Counted from the stretch's first letter, positions 23,890-34,700 are shown. The stretch is DNA of 64,000 nt from Mycolicibacterium sphagni (GCF_002250655.1 NZ_NOZR01000005.1:186001-250000); one strand, 5' to 3'. Notes: generated by a model from the letters alone, not told the origin. Numbers and translations are program-made.

Positions 23890-26751
23890 CTAGAAGGTCC
23901 AGGACTTCGATCCGCTGGCCGGCGTGCCCGTCACTATTCCGTTGGCGACCGTGTAGTAGCCGTCGTAGACGGTGAGCGTGACTGTCTTGCCGGAGTAGCT
24001 GGTAGTCGCAGACTGGGCGTTGATCGAGCTGGTTCCGAGGCTTTGCTGGTTGCCCAGGTAGACGAAGTTGAACCCGCTGGTGATGGTGTACCCGGCGCCT
24101 CCGACGGTGTACGCGCTGCCCCCAGCATTGTCCCCATCCGCGTCGTAGACGGCGATAGATGTCACCGTCGGAGACAAACCGAAGAAACTCGCCGTGGTGC
24201 CGCCCGAGATCGTCGGAGCGGTGTTCGCCGCGTAGATGGGGACGTTGACCGTGGCATAGGTCGTGCCGCCAAATCCGTCATTGACCGCGACGGTGAATGA
24301 GTCGTCCACCGCCGTACCGGTCGCGCCAATCTTCGCCGCACCGTGGAAGTACGCCTGGTTCTTGGTGATCGTGTAGGTGTACGTGCCGTCTGCATTGAAT
24401 GTCACCGTGCCACCGTTGGTGGTGGTCGTGGTGGCGGCGTGGGTACTCGGATTGACCAGCGAGTAGGTGAGCGTGTCCCCGTCGGCGTCGGTCGCGGTGA
24501 TCTTGCCGGTGGTCGTCTGCGTCCAGGTACTCGTGTTCAAACCCCACTGCGCCGAGTTGGTGCTACCCGCGTTGGTCGTTGTCTGGACAATCGCGGGCGG
24601 GGTATTGGGCACCGTCGGGCTGACGGGCAGGCTCAGGGTGACCGTGCGGCCGTTGGCGTCGGTGGCGATCACGGTGACCACGTCGGCGGGCGACGTGGTG
24701 TGGCCCAGAGTCGAGTTGCGGGTGTAGGTGAAGGCGCCGGTGGCCGAGTTGAACGACGTCACGGTGCCCTTCGTCGGGACGGTGCCCAGGCTGTAGGTGA
24801 ACATTCCGGCGTCGCTGGTCGGGATTGGCACCGAACCGCTTTCGACGTTCTGCGTCGAGGTGTTGACATTGGCCGCGGTGACCGATGTGGTGTTGGGCAC
24901 GGTGACCGTCGCGATGGTGTTGCCGCCGTGACCGTCGGACACCTGCACCTGGAAGCTCTGCGAGGCTCCAGCCGTCGAGCTCGAGACATACGTGAACGCG
25001 CCCGTCGTCGAGTTGAGGGTGACGATGCCCCCGTTGTTGGTGCCGTTCTTGGTGTAGGCGGAGTTACCGCTCAAACCGTTGACCGACGAGCTGACCAACG
25101 AGTAGGTCAACGTGTCACCGTCGGCATCGCTGCCGCCGACGGTGCCGCGCACCACGCCCAGCGCGTCGGCGCCACTATTCGAAGGGGATGCCGTCGGAGG
25201 GCTGTTCGTCCCATTGATGATCTGGATTTTGAAGGTGACCGTGTAGGGCGCGCCGTCCGCGGTCGTCACTGGAATGTTCACGGTGTCGTACGCATCGGCC
25301 GGGTTTTGCGAGGTTGCCCTGTGGAAGAACGCTGCGCCGGGAAGCGTGTTGGTGTAGGTGTATCCACCGCCGTAGGTGTTGATGGTCACCAACGCCCCGC
25401 CTGCCGAGGTGTAGGTGTTCCCGTCCGCGGGCTCGAAGCTCACCGCGTTGCCGTCCTGATCGACCGCAGTGAACGTTCCCGCCGCGTACTCGGATTCCGA
25501 GCTGCCGCTCCCCAGGGTGTAGAGGTAACTCCCGTACCCAGTGCTGGTCGTGAAGGTCTCCAGGGCAGCCATCTGCTGGAACCGCTTGTACAGGCCGACC
25601 AGCGCGACGTAGGTCACGACCGTGAACGGATTCACTTGGGCCGCAGTCCAAGTCGGCAGAGTTAGGTTAAACGCCTCTGCCGGGCTGCTGTACACACCAC
25701 CACCGAGGGCTACCGATGCCGCGATCTTGGTTTCGAGACTGGTGGAGTTACTGAGGTCAGCCCTGGTGACGGTGGCCCCGGTGGTGACATAGATGGCATC
25801 GATCTCCCACTGGGCCGGGTCGTAGACATTGTTCAACATGTCCGTCAAGACAGTTGCTGCCCCGGCTACGGCAGCGCCCATGATCTTGTACGGCGTGATG
25901 ATGCCGAAGGTGCTCGCCCCGGAGGAGATGGTGAAGGGCGGCACCACCCGGTTCAGGAAGTCACCCCACGCGTTGAGGGTGTCACTGAACGTATAGCCGG
26001 GGATCGCCGACGTGACAAAAAGGTGCAGGACGCCGATGAGATCGGGAACCCACCTGGCCGGACTGCCTGTGATCGCGGTCGCAACCAAGGAATCGAGTTG
26101 CGCGTCTGCGGCGTCGAGACTCTGATCAATTTGGTAATTGGTCACCGTAACGAAGCTGTGCGGCGGTCCGGGCCACCCGGTGAGCCGGTCGAGCGCCCTG
26201 GTCAGAGCGCCGACGAAATACCACGGCCCCGTCCCGGCCGTGGCGGTCGCAGCAGCGGTCGGCGCCACCGACGCGGCGGCGGGCTTGGACGTGGTGGTTG
26301 CGGTCGACGTGGCCGTAGCGCTTGTCGCTGCGGCGGTGGAATTGCTGATGGCCGTCGAATCTGTGGAGGCGGCAGTGACAACCACGCTCGTCTTTGTCGA
26401 CACCGCGGTCGCAGTCGGTGAGGTGGCGCCCTTGGACGCGGTCGATGGCGACGCGCTGTTCGACACGCGATTGGGCCGGGGTTTGGCCGAACCGACGGCG
26501 CCGTGCGCGACAGTCGCGCTAGAAGCCTTGGCGGAATCGTCCGCCGAGGTCGGCTTCGAACCGGAATCCGACGACCCTCCGTCGGTGGCGGCCGCCGCCA
26601 CGCCCTGGCCGGCACCTACCGCCAGACCAATGCCGACCGCGGCGGCCAGAATGCCGTTGCGTGCCGCGCGCTTCCTGTTGCGTGCGACGACTTTCCGATG
26701 CCGAGCCGCCTGCTTTCTGTGGCGACCTGCCTGCTTCTTCTTCGAAGCCAC
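23890..26751 (-). CDS. Large secreted cadherin/VCBS-like repeat protein, paralogue 1 (one module)
   Basis: About 953 residues from a GTG at 26751, set by analogy: in paralogues 1-3 the same GGGAG-N6-GTG context precedes (M/V)ASKKK or VSSKKR. Order: basic stretch (about 1-35) with AGRHRKQAARHRK; hydrophobic signal core to about residue 58; Ser/Thr/Ala linker to about 175; an unassigned globular domain with NYQIDQSLDAADAQLD and IPGYTFSDTLNAWGDFLNRVVPPF (about 180-390); a first beta repeat; one A-B-C module beginning at ALGVVRGTVGGSDADGDTL near residue 530; and a C-terminal domain ending SGSKSWTF. The DxDGDTLTYSL loops look like calcium sites. Probably an exported surface or secreted adhesin-like protein. 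No LPXTG motif. Confidence 0.85.
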   Translation of the reverse strand: MASKKKQAGRHRKQAARHRKVVARNRKRAARNGILAAAVGIGLAVGAGQGVAAAATDGGSSDSGSKPTSADDSAKASSATVAHGAVGSAKPRPNRVSNSASPSTASKGATSPTATAVSTKTSVVVTAASTDSTAISNSTAAATSATATSTATTTSKPAAASVAPTAAATATAGTGPWYFVGALTRALDRLTGWPGPPHSFVTVTNYQIDQSLDAADAQLDSLVATAITGSPARWVPDLIGVLHLFVTSAIPGYTFSDTLNAWGDFLNRVVPPFTISSGASTFGIITPYKIMGAAVAGAATVLTDMLNNVYDPAQWEIDAIYVTTGATVTRADLSNSTSLETKIAASVALGGGVYSSPAEAFNLTLPTWTAAQVNPFTVVTYVALVGLYKRFQQMAALETFTTSTGYGSYLYTLGSGSSESEYAAGTFTAVDQDGNAVSFEPADGNTYTSAGGALVTINTYGGGYTYTNTLPGAAFFHRATSQNPADAYDTVNIPVTTADGAPYTVTFKIQIINGTNSPPTASPSNSGADALGVVRGTVGGSDADGDTLTYSLVSSSVNGLSGNSAYTKNGTNNGGIVTLNSTTGAFTYVSSSTAGASQSFQVQVSDGHGGNTIATVTVPNTTSVTAANVNTSTQNVESGSVPIPTSDAGMFTYSLGTVPTKGTVTSFNSATGAFTYTRNSTLGHTTSPADVVTVIATDANGRTVTLSLPVSPTVPNTPPAIVQTTTNAGSTNSAQWGLNTSTWTQTTTGKITATDADGDTLTYSLVNPSTHAATTTTTNGGTVTFNADGTYTYTITKNQAYFHGAAKIGATGTAVDDSFTVAVNDGFGGTTYATVNVPIYAANTAPTISGGTTASFFGLSPTVTSIAVYDADGDNAGGSAYTVGGAGYTITSGFNFVYLGNQQSLGTSSINAQSATTSYSGKTVTLTVYDGYYTVANGIVTGTPASGSKSWTF

Positions 26752-26780
26752 CGACACTCCCGACCGACGAGATATGGCAT

Positions 26781-26814
26781 GCGCAGATATTCACGCGTGC
26801 GTGAATATCTGCGC
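26781..26814 (-). promoter_or_regulatory. Perfect 16-bp inverted repeat in leader of paralogue 1
   Basis: Left arm GCGCAGATATTCACGC (26781-26796), 2-bp spacer GT, right arm GCGTGAATATCTGCGC (26799-26814). It lies between the shared upstream motif and the GTG start, 30-63 bp upstream of the gene. It could be an operator for a dimeric regulator or an RNA hairpin; it lacks a U-tract and is not placed as a terminator. Confidence 0.6.
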
Positions 26815-26828
26815 CGCTTTCCTGATCT

Positions 26829-26840
26829 CGCAACGTAACA
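26829..26840 (-). promoter_or_regulatory. Shared upstream motif, copy for paralogue 1
   Basis: CGCAACGTAACA on the plus strand (TGTTACGTTGCG toward the gene), 78 bp upstream of the GTG. The same 12-mer, or a one-base variant, precedes all four paralogues. A TGCGCC block lies near it, as in paralogues 2 and 3. Confidence 0.5.
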
Positions 26841-27008
26841 TTGCGTCTATCGCCTCGCAAAGAATCCACACCGTCGAATGTGTCGCAACAACTTTGAGCT
26901 GTGTAGTCGCTGTGTAAGTCGTCGATTTTGCGCGTCTGAGCGCCAGATCTAATTCTTAGGCCAGCAAAGTATTGCGCAGATCGTCGGGAGATCGGCCGGA
27001 GCAGCGCC

Positions 27009-30000
27009 CTACCAGGACTTCGTGGTGCTGGCCGGCGTGCTCGTCACCACACCGTTGACGACGACGTAGTAACCATCGGTGACGGTGAGGGTGGTTCCAC
27101 CCCACAGGGTGCTGGTGCCGACGCCGAGACCACCGTAGGTGAAGCTCGATCCGTTGTCGCTGAACGAAAGGCTGTCACCGTCAGCATCATTGACGGTGAT
27201 GGTGTTGATGTTGCCGGCGAACTTCGTGCCACCCGAGATCGTCGGCGCACTGTTGGTTGCGTAGACGGGCACCTTCACTGCGAGCGTGTTGCTGCCGCCG
27301 TAGGCGTCCGCGACGGTGATGTTGATGTAGTCGTTGACCGCACTGTCTGCCGCACCGATCTTGGCGGCCGCATGAGATTGAGCATTGCTCACGGTGCGGG
27401 TGTAGGTATAGGTGCCGTCACCCTTGAGGACCACAGTGCCGCCGTTCACCGTGCTGAGAGTGATGGTCCCGGTACCGGTCGGGGCGGCCTGCCCGTTGAT
27501 CGTCACCGCGTCCCCGTCGGCGTCGCTCCAGCTGATCTTGCCCGTGGTTGTCTGCGTGGTCCCGCTGCGAGTGCCGACGGTTGCCGCGGTCACCACAGAC
27601 ACCGTAGGCGCGGCGTTCGAAACCGTCGGGGTGACATTGATCGTTGCGATGGTGACCGACCTGCCCGAACTGTCGGTGGCCTTGATGGTGAACGAATCGT
27701 TCGGGGTTGTGCTGTGGCCCAGACCGGCCGTCCGGGTGTAGGTGAAGCTGCCGTCGGAGTTCACCACCACGCTGCCCTTGGACGGCGAGGTGCCGCCGAG
27801 GCTGTAGGTCAACCCGGTGTCGCCGGACGGGACGTTCAGCTGGCCGGTTTCGACACCCGTCGTCGAGGTGTTGACATTGGTCACCGGCGACGGTGTCGTG
27901 AGCGACGATAGGTTGACCGTCGCCACCGTATTGCCGCCATGGCCGTCGGACACCAGCACGTTGAACGAATCCGACGTCACCCCCGCGGTCGGGATATAGG
28001 TGAACGAGGTGCCGTTCAACTGGACGATGCCGCCGTGTGTGGTGGTCGCCGAGGTTGCCGTTGCAGCCGTATTGCCTGCTCCGGCAAGGCTATACGTGAG
28101 CGTATCGGTGACCGGCGTGGTGGACAGCGTGATGTAGTTGTAGTAGCTGTCCGGATCGGACCCGGTGATGGTGCCACGCACCACGCCAAGCCCATCGGTG
28201 CCACTGACGCTTACCGACACAGTGGACGATGGAGGCGAATTGAGCGTCTGGATCGGGATCGAGTAGACGACGTTGGTCGTGCCGCCGAAACCGTCGCTGA
28301 TCGCGATCGTGAAGGTGTCGCCAGGAGCACCGGGCACAGCAGCGTTGTGCCAGAAGAGATCTTGGGTTCCCTTGAGCATCTTCTGGGACGTGTAGGTGAA
28401 AGTCCCATTTGCGTTGACGGTCACCGAACCACCATTGGTGGTGCTGTAGGTACCTGCCGCGAACGTCACCGTATCGCCGTCGGCATCCGTCGCGTTGAGA
28501 GTGCCCGTCGTGGTCTGCTGCCGGTTGAAACTGGCGTCCGTGTCGTTCAAGGCCGACGTGGCCACTGTCAGACCGTTACCCACCGGCGCGGTATCGGCCA
28601 CCGTCGGGGCGACGTTGATCGTCGCGATGGTGACCGACATGCCGGTGGCGACGTTGGTGCCGATGACGGTGAACGAGTCGGCAGGAGTCGTCGTGTGACC
28701 CAGGCCGGCCGTTCGCACGTAGGTGAAGGTGCCGTCGGCATTGACCACCACGCTGCCCTTCGACGGACCCGTGCCCAGGCTGTACGTCATCAACCCGCTA
28801 TCGGCTGCCGGAATGCTCAGCTGACCGGTGACAGTGCCCGCCGTCGCGGTGTTGACGTTCGCCACACCCGACGGCGTGCCGAGCGGCACCGAGACAGTCG
28901 CCGTCGTCGTGCCACCATGTCCGTCAGAAACCAAGACCTGGAACGAGTCCGACGTCGACGCCGACTTGTTCGGGGTGTAGACGAACGAGTTGCCGGTCAG
29001 CGTGACGATGCCGCCGTTCGCGGTGTACTCCGACGTCCCGGTCGTGCCGACCAGCGAGTACGTCAGCGAGTCGCCGTCGCTGTCCGAGCCGTTCACCGTG
29101 CCGCGCACCACACCGAGACCGTCGGCACTGCCCACCGAGGAACTCGACGACGGGCTCGAGTTCTCCGTCTTCAGCGCAACGGAGAAGGTGACTGGCGTTG
29201 TGCCACCCAGTGAATCGGTCACGTTGATGTTGACGGTGTCGTACTTGTCCGAGGTCGGCGCGTTCGTGGCCGCCGCCTTGTGCCAGACATCGGAGTAGCT
29301 GGACAGCGTGTAGAGGAATCCGCCACCTGACGTCACGGTCACCGTCGCGCCGTCGGCCGAGGTGTAGCTGCCCGCGGCCACGGTCACCGCGTTCCCGTTC
29401 GCGTCGACCCCGCTGAACGTGCCGGTCGTGGTCTGGGTGCCCGGAACTGTCGCGGTGCCGTTGAGCATCGTGCGCGGGGTGAACGTACCGCCCGTCGCTG
29501 TGGTCGTGGCCGTGATGGTCTCCAGCGGCGGAGATACCGAAACGGTCGGCAACGTGAAGCTCTTGCCGTTGGCATCGGTGGCGACGATCGTGAAAGTGTC
29601 GGACGTGCTCACGCTGCTCGACAGCGAGGTGTTACGGGTGTAGGTGTAGGTGCCGTCGGCGTTGACCACCACCGTGCCCTTCGCCGGACCGGTGCCGAGG
29701 GTGTAGGAGAGCAGACCCGAATCACCGCTCGGGACATTGACTTTGCCATTTTCGACGTACGCGCTGGTGCCCGTCGTCGCAGTGCCGAGCGACAGCCACG
29801 TCGTCTCCACCACTGTCTGGGTGGTGGTGCCGCCACGGCCGTCAGAGACCAGGACCTGGAACGAATCCGTGGTGATCGACGTCGATGTCGGGATGTAGGT
29901 GAACGCGCCGGTCGCTGTGTTGAGCTCGACGATGGCGCCCTTGCTCGTGTAGATCGAGCTGGTGGTCGCCCCGGTGGTACCCGGGTTGACCAGGCTGTAG

Positions 30001-31508
30001 GTCAGGGTGTCTCCGTCGATGTCATTTCCGTTGACGCTGCCGCGCACGACGCCCATCCCGTCGCGCGTCCCGACGACGATGGCTGCGGTCGGCGCGTTGT
30101 CGGCCGTGCCGGTGTAGTGGACGGTGATCGTCTCGGTGATGGTGTGGCCGTCGGGCGCGTACGGATGGTCGAGATTTTGACCGACGATGTTGCCGTTCTG
30201 GCCCGTGACGTCACTGATGGTGACGGTGAAAGTGTCTGTGTCCGAATGAGATTGGTTTGTGCTGCGGGTGTAGAGGAACGAACCGTCGGCGCCGATGGAC
30301 ACGGTGCCTTCGGACGGCTCGGTGAAGGTGTAAGTCAGGTCGTCGTCGTCGGGGTCGTAGGCGTTGATCTGGCCGGGAACACTGAACGCGACCTGGGTGC
30401 CCTGGGTGTAGCCGGTGAACACCGGGAGGTGGTCGAGGCCCACCTGCTTGAACCGGTCATAAACGGCGACCAGCGCGACGTAACACACGATCGAAAACAG
30501 GTTCGGCGCGGCGCTCGAGGAGAACGTCATGCCCATGACGTCGTACGGGCGCAGGGCACCGAGCTGCCCGCCATTGGAGGCCGCGTTCTCGAGATCCTGC
30601 ACGTTGTAGTCGCCGGCCAACAAAGTGTTCAGGACGTCGACCAGGGCGCCGACGGCCGCGCCGGCGACCTGCGCCTCGGAGAGGCTACTGGTTGCCATCT
30701 GGTAGGGCGGGACAATCCGGTTCAGCAGCGAGCCAAGCACATTGAGCGTGCTGGAAAACGTGTAGCCGGGGAGGGCCGACTTGAAGAACAAGTTGACCAG
30801 AGCCATGGTGTCGGGAATCCACTTGGTGGCCGCAGTGGGATTCGCGACGAGCAGGTCCATCGTGATGTCGTGGGCATCGAGCGCCTGGTCGAGGGCATAG
30901 TTGGCCGACGTGACGAATTTGGTGGTGGGCGGCTCAGGCCAGCCCACCAGCTGATTAAGGATTGCCTGCAGGGTGGCCACGAACTGTGCGGGCGATCCGA
31001 GCGGGGCGTCCGACGCTGTAGCGGTCTTCGCAGCAGTCGCGACCTTGGCCGTGGACGTGGTCTTGACGGTCGTCACGGCACCCGTGCTGGGCGAGGCAAC
31101 GGGCGTGCTGACGGTGGCGGTCGTGCTGACGGTGTTGACGGTGTTGACGGTGTTGACGGTGTTGACGGTGGCCAGGCTCGAGACAGTCGAAGCGGCCACC
31201 AAGAAGGAGCTGGGGATCGTCGTCGATCGCTTGCTCACGGTGCGGCTGCGGGCAGAACCAGCGGTGCCCTTCGGGGTGGATGAATTTCCCGACTCATTGG
31301 TCGTACTCGGCTTCGATCCGGAGTCTGACGAAGTCTCATCGGGGGCGGCCGACGCCACTCCCTGGCCGGCGGCCACCGCGAGGCCGATGCCCACCGTGGC
31401 CGCGAGAAACCCGTTGCGCGCCGCACGCGTCCTATTACGAGCGACGACTTTCCGATGACGGGCCGCCTGACTTCTGTGGCGACCTGCTTGCTTCTTCTTC
31501 GAAGCCAC
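27009..31508 (-). CDS. Large secreted cadherin/VCBS-like repeat protein, paralogue 2 (three modules)
   Basis: About 1,499 residues from GTG 31508, preceded by GGGAGAG; the frame opens at 31589 but the extra residues are not shared. Order: basic leader VASKKKQAGRHRSQAARHRK; hydrophobic core (about 36-57); a linker with an (NTV)n run; the shared globular domain with SANYALDQALDAHD and LPGYTFSSTLNVLGSLLNR (about 195-360); a first repeat with DPDDDDLTYTF; then three A-B-C modules starting at GVVRG motifs near residues 483, 794 and 1104 (about 310 residues apart); and a C-terminal domain ending VVTSTPASTTKSW. Its last about 1 kb is nearly identical to that of paralogue 3. Calcium-type DxDGD loops recur. 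No sorting motif or known enzyme domain seen. Confidence 0.85.
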   Translation of the reverse strand: MASKKKQAGRHRSQAARHRKVVARNRTRAARNGFLAATVGIGLAVAAGQGVASAAPDETSSDSGSKPSTTNESGNSSTPKGTAGSARSRTVSKRSTTIPSSFLVAASTVSSLATVNTVNTVNTVNTVSTTATVSTPVASPSTGAVTTVKTTSTAKVATAAKTATASDAPLGSPAQFVATLQAILNQLVGWPEPPTTKFVTSANYALDQALDAHDITMDLLVANPTAATKWIPDTMALVNLFFKSALPGYTFSSTLNVLGSLLNRIVPPYQMATSSLSEAQVAGAAVGALVDVLNTLLAGDYNVQDLENAASNGGQLGALRPYDVMGMTFSSSAAPNLFSIVCYVALVAVYDRFKQVGLDHLPVFTGYTQGTQVAFSVPGQINAYDPDDDDLTYTFTEPSEGTVSIGADGSFLYTRSTNQSHSDTDTFTVTISDVTGQNGNIVGQNLDHPYAPDGHTITETITVHYTGTADNAPTAAIVVGTRDGMGVVRGSVNGNDIDGDTLTYSLVNPGTTGATTSSIYTSKGAIVELNTATGAFTYIPTSTSITTDSFQVLVSDGRGGTTTQTVVETTWLSLGTATTGTSAYVENGKVNVPSGDSGLLSYTLGTGPAKGTVVVNADGTYTYTRNTSLSSSVSTSDTFTIVATDANGKSFTLPTVSVSPPLETITATTTATGGTFTPRTMLNGTATVPGTQTTTGTFSGVDANGNAVTVAAGSYTSADGATVTVTSGGGFLYTLSSYSDVWHKAAATNAPTSDKYDTVNINVTDSLGGTTPVTFSVALKTENSSPSSSSSVGSADGLGVVRGTVNGSDSDGDSLTYSLVGTTGTSEYTANGGIVTLTGNSFVYTPNKSASTSDSFQVLVSDGHGGTTTATVSVPLGTPSGVANVNTATAGTVTGQLSIPAADSGLMTYSLGTGPSKGSVVVNADGTFTYVRTAGLGHTTTPADSFTVIGTNVATGMSVTIATINVAPTVADTAPVGNGLTVATSALNDTDASFNRQQTTTGTLNATDADGDTVTFAAGTYSTTNGGSVTVNANGTFTYTSQKMLKGTQDLFWHNAAVPGAPGDTFTIAISDGFGGTTNVVYSIPIQTLNSPPSSTVSVSVSGTDGLGVVRGTITGSDPDSYYNYITLSTTPVTDTLTYSLAGAGNTAATATSATTTHGGIVQLNGTSFTYIPTAGVTSDSFNVLVSDGHGGNTVATVNLSSLTTPSPVTNVNTSTTGVETGQLNVPSGDTGLTYSLGGTSPSKGSVVVNSDGSFTYTRTAGLGHSTTPNDSFTIKATDSSGRSVTIATINVTPTVSNAAPTVSVVTAATVGTRSGTTQTTTGKISWSDADGDAVTINGQAAPTGTGTITLSTVNGGTVVLKGDGTYTYTRTVSNAQSHAAAKIGAADSAVNDYINITVADAYGGSNTLAVKVPVYATNSAPTISGGTKFAGNINTITVNDADGDSLSFSDNGSSFTYGGLGVGTSTLWGGTTLTVTDGYYVVVNGVVTSTPASTTKSW
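31131..31170 (-). repeat. 9-bp tandem repeat inside paralogue 2 linker
   Basis: GGTGTTGAC is repeated four full times plus a partial unit (31131-31170), with a degenerate unit just before. On the coding strand it encodes NTV units in the linker after the signal region. Unit length is a multiple of three, so slippage would change linker length without a frameshift. Confidence 0.85.
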
Positions 31509-31584
31509 CGACTCTCCCGATACGTGAGACGTGGCCTGACTCACACCCCCGCGGATGTAGATATGTGCGCCACTCTGTTGACGT

Positions 31585-31596
31585 CGCAACGTAACA
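31585..31596 (-). promoter_or_regulatory. Shared upstream motif, copy for paralogue 2
   Basis: CGCAACGTAACA, 77 bp upstream of GTG 31508. It lies in a longer block, GTGCGCCACTCTGTTGAC followed by GT and the motif, which is nearly identical to the corresponding block upstream of paralogue 3. Confidence 0.55.
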
Positions 31597-31765
31597 CTAC
31601 GTACGCGTGTTCGCCAAGGATTTGCACTTCCGAGCGCGTCACAACGCCGTGAGCTGTGATTTTTTGTTCGGCAGACCGTCGTTGCGCGTCTCCGACGTCA
31701 ATGAACGTGTTCTAGTTTCTAGAACAGCAAACTATTATGCAGGGCGTCCAGACATCGGGAGGGCA

Positions 31766-34700
31766 CTACCAGGACTTCGTGGTGCTCGACGGCGTGCTGG
31801 TCACCACACCGTTGACGACGACGTAGTAACCATCGGTGACGGTGAGAGTGGTTCCACCCCACAAGGTGCTGGTCGCAACTCCACGACCGCCGAAGGTGAA
31901 GCTGGAACCATTGTGGACGAATGAAAGGCTGTCCCCGTCAGCATCATTGACGTTAATCGTGTTGACGTTGCCGGCGAACTTGGTACCACCTGAAATCGTC
32001 GGCGCGCTGTTGGTCGCGTACACCGCCACCTTTACTGCGGTAGCGGCGCTACCTCCATAGCCGTCGGCGACCGTGATGTCGATGTAGTCGTTCACATCGC
32101 TGTCGGCGGCACCGATCTTGGCCGCCTGATGCGACTGCGCGTTGCTCACGGTGCGGGTATAGGTGAACGTCCCGTCGCCCATGAGCACCACGGTGCCACC
32201 GTTTCTGGTGCTGAGCGTGATGGAGTTGGAACCGGTCGGGGCCGCCTGTCCGTTGATCGTCATCGCGTCGCCGTCGGCATCGCTCCACTGGATCTTGCCG
32301 GTGGTGGTCTGCGTTGTCCCGCTGCGAGTTCCGACCGTCGGCTGTGTGACGACAGACACGGCAGGCGCGTTATTGGACACCGACGGGGCCACGTTAATCG
32401 TGGCGATGATCACTGACTTGCCCGTGGCGTCAGTCGCTTTGATGGTGAACGAGTCGTTCGGGGTCGTGCTGTGACCCAGGCCTGCCGCCCGGGTATAGGT
32501 GTAGGTGCCATTGGAGTTGACGGTCACCGAACCCTTCGACGGGCCGCTGCCCAGGCTGTACGTCAGCCCCAGCCCGGTGTCGCCAGCCGGGACGTTCAAC
32601 GAACCGGTCGTGACACCCGCTGACGTGTTGGTGTTCGTCTGAGGCGACGGCGTCGTCAGCCCGGTGAGGGTGACCGTCGCCGTGGTAGTGCCACCGTGGC
32701 CGTCAGACACTTGCACCTGGAACGAATCCGACGTGACCCCCGCCTTCGGAATGTAGGTGAACGAGGTGCCACTCATCATGACGATGCCGCCGTTGGAGCC
32801 GTACACCGAACCACCCGTCGTGCCGACCAGGGTGTAGGTCAAACCGTCGCCGTCGCTATCGGACCCGCTCGCGATGGTGCCACGCACCACACCCAGGCCA
32901 CTACTGCCCTGACTGCTCACGCTTCCGCTCAACGTCGGCGCCGCGTTTTGCTTCTCGATCGGGATCGAGTACGTCACCGCAGTGGTACCGCCGAAAGCGT
33001 CGCTGACGTTGATCGTGAACGTGTCGCCGGGGTCACCGGTCACCGCATGATCGTGCCAATAGCTGTCCGAAACACCGAACCACGCGTACTTCTGCAGCGA
33101 ATAGGTGAATGCTCCGCTGGCGGTGACGGTGATCGAACCACCATTGGCGGTGGTGTAGGTTCCCGCGGCCCAGGTCAGTGGATCACCGTCGGCGTCAGTG
33201 CCTTTCAGCACGCCGATCGTATCCTGCCGATCGTAGGGACCCACGATGCGGGTCAGCGCCGAACTGCCCACTGTCACACCGGTACCCGTGGGAGCACTAT
33301 TGGACACCGTCGGGTTGACGTTGACCACGGCGATGGTCACGGTCATTCCACTGCTGTCGGTTCCCAGAATCGTGAACGAGTCCGTCGTGGGCTGGGTATG
33401 TCCCGCAGCGGTTCTGGTGTAGGTGAAGGTGCCGTCGGCGTTGAGCACCACACTGCCCCGGAGCGCATTGGGGGCGGTGCCGATGCTGTAGGTCATCAAC
33501 CCGCCGTCGGCACCGCTGATATTCAGGTTGCCGGTGACCTTGCCGGGGACGGAGCTGTTGGTCGTGACCGGCGACGCCGTGCTTACCGGCACGGTCACGG
33601 TGGTCGTGTAGGTATGGCCGAAGCTGTCGGTGCTGGTCAGCTGGAACGAGTCCGTCGTCGCGCTCGATGCCCGGTTCGGGGTGTAGGTGTATTTGCCTGT
33701 GGTCGGGTTGAGCTTGACGACGCCGCCGTTGGCGGTATATGCCGATCCCCCGCTTGCGCCGCCGAGTGAGTAGGTCATTGGGTTGTCAGGGTTTTGCGGT
33801 GTCGTGACGGAGCCGCGTACCACACCCAGGCCCGAGGTGCTGTCGACCGTGGTTGTCATCGACCCCACAGCCTGGTTGTAGTAGACGGTGACGGTGACCG
33901 TCTTTTTGGTTTCGTTGCCGTCCGGCATGTACGGCTTTGAGACGCTGATCTGGCCATCGCCTTGGGCGAGGACCGTCATGGTGAACGTCAAGGTCTTGGG
34001 AGACTTGTCGCTGGACAAGGGATTCCAGTCCCAGACCGTCCAGTTCATCCGCCCGTTGGTCCCGTCCACGACGGTGACCGTGAACCGGCTGTCGTTGGGT
34101 TCGGTGAAACCGAACGAGGTGATCGGGTCACCGTCGGCATCGTAGAACTGCACGTATCCCGACACGGTCGTGCCACTCGCACCCGGCAGATGCGCGCTGG
34201 TCTGTTGCATGTCCGTCACTACGGGCTGGTGATCCCTCGCCACATCCGCGAACCGCCGGAAGATCGCGACCACAACGACATACATGGCGAGCGATACCGG
34301 GTTCGGCGCTTGGCCGAGGTTGACCTTCATGTCCAAGACGTTCTTCGGGGCGAGGAAGGCAGACCGTGCAGCCCCGATGACACCGTCCATGTCGTTCTCG
34401 GTAAGCCCGTAGAGGACGGGGTTCGAGGCGATTTTGGACATCGCTTGGGCGAGGCTCAACGCCTCGGCTATCCAGTGGTTGATGTCGACGGTCTGGGAGG
34501 TGTTCAGCAGCGTGATCGCCCCGGCGAGCACCGCGGCCGTCACGGAGGCCTGGGTGATCGTCGACGGCGCACCGTCCACCATCTTGAACGGCGGCACGAA
34601 CTGGTTGAGAAGGCTTCCCAGGGCATTCAACCCGTACGACAACCTGTCGACAGCGATGCGTGACACGAAGAACATGTTCAGAATGTCGATCGGCGTCTTG

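Noticed and set aside
24343..33769. Long open frames on the plus strand opposite the repeat proteins (for example 24343-25665, 27939-29213, 30117-31283, 32696-33769)
   Set aside because: They are the antisense reading of Thr/Ser/Asp/Gly-rich repeat genes in GC-biased DNA. Their proteins are Arg/His/Gly/Val-rich without domains, while the minus strand shows conserved paralogous proteins.
25000..34000. CRISPR array or short tandem repeats
   Set aside because: Repeated DNA is protein-coding, ~935 bp in period, and diverged; no 24-40 bp direct repeats with unique spacers.
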